In this document: positions 21,255 to 21,439 of the stretch, in pieces
Position numbering within the stretch: position 1 is the first letter of the stretch
Layout of the letters: each line of letters starts with the position of its first letter
From: an uncultured Atopobium sp.
GTDB lineage: Bacteria > Actinomycetota > Coriobacteriia > Coriobacteriales > Atopobiaceae
Reading direction: 5' to 3'
Assembly (NCBI GenBank): GCA_938028565.1
Contig: CALIZS010000040.1
Span: 1 to 21,439, forward strand
Length of the DNA: 21,439 nucleotides
Position numbers and translations under genes: made by a program
Notes under the pieces: model-generated
Seen by the model: the letters and a program-made list of their open reading frames with translations, nothing else
Told to the model about the DNA's origin: nothing
Database searches by the model: none

Positions 21255-21439
21255 CTCATTTGGTTGCAAGTGTTCTTTCAATTCTGCGCTAAACTGTGAA
21301 AAATGGCGCCATATATACACCGCACATTCGGAAACGAGATGCAGTTGCTGACAGATTCACGTCTCAAACAGTGGTGTAAGACTATTCCCTTACACCACTT
21401 TTTGAGACGTGACTATATGTATCTTATGCTAAATAAAAC
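21255..21439. repeat. Right-end sequence with 23-bp inverted repeat pair (21358-21380 / 21389-21411)
   Basis: No gene was seen in this final stretch. Arms CACGTCTCAAACAGTGGTGT (plus AAG) and CTTACACCACTTTTTGAGAC (plus GTG) are inverted with one mismatch in 23 and 8 bases (ACTATTCC) between them. The right arm is related to 12985-13010. The arrangement resembles two insertion-sequence ends facing each other, or a stable hairpin. The window ends 28 bases later. Confidence 0.6.

Overview
The window looks like chromosomal DNA of a low-to-mid GC actinobacterium of class Coriobacteriia, most likely an Atopobium/Lancefieldella/Olsenella-type member of Atopobiaceae. This is inferred from protein flavour and gene content: tatA-greA-lysS, malolactic enzyme, nucleoside hydrolase plus ribokinase, MgtA, paired nitroreductases and PepF. 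No rRNA, tRNA or CRISPR was seen.

Left part (1-5800): a leftward tatA, greA, lysS unit has a strong terminator hairpin squeezed between greA and the lysS ribosome binding site. A rightward membrane-anchored spermidine-synthase-fold protein is divergent from it. A 627-base gene-free stretch full of inverted and tandem repeats follows, then a malolactic enzyme gene with its own terminator.

Middle part (5800-13000): a leftward ribokinase / nucleoside hydrolase pair (nucleoside to ribose to ribose-5-phosphate) has its upstream promoter overlapping a rightward one. The rightward unit starts with an undescribed 31-codon ORF with an excellent ribosome binding site. A leader with mutually exclusive RNA pairings follows, then a P-type Mg2+ ATPase (MgtA) carrying an unusual acidic insertion, and two nitroreductase-family genes.

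Right-middle part (13240-17690): leftward PepF, glyoxalase I, free methionine-(R)-sulfoxide reductase, a strong terminator, then an NADPH-dependent FMN reductase. With the two nitroreductases this forms a redox and electrophile-defence neighbourhood. A rightward alpha/beta hydrolase gene is divergent from pepF.

Right end (17690-21439): an obviously AT-rich accessory segment. It holds an AlbA_2/HATPase_c_4 regulator gene whose promoter is overlapped by a near-perfect 42-bp palindrome, a zinc-ribbon membrane protein, a TM2-domain gene split by one base at a CCC-C site, an IS3-type transposase remnant, and a 23-bp inverted repeat pair near the window end.

The best candidates for something undescribed are the small ORF and switching leader ahead of mgtA, the palindrome-controlled AlbA_2 gene with its membrane-protein neighbours, and the lysS attenuator-like hairpin.
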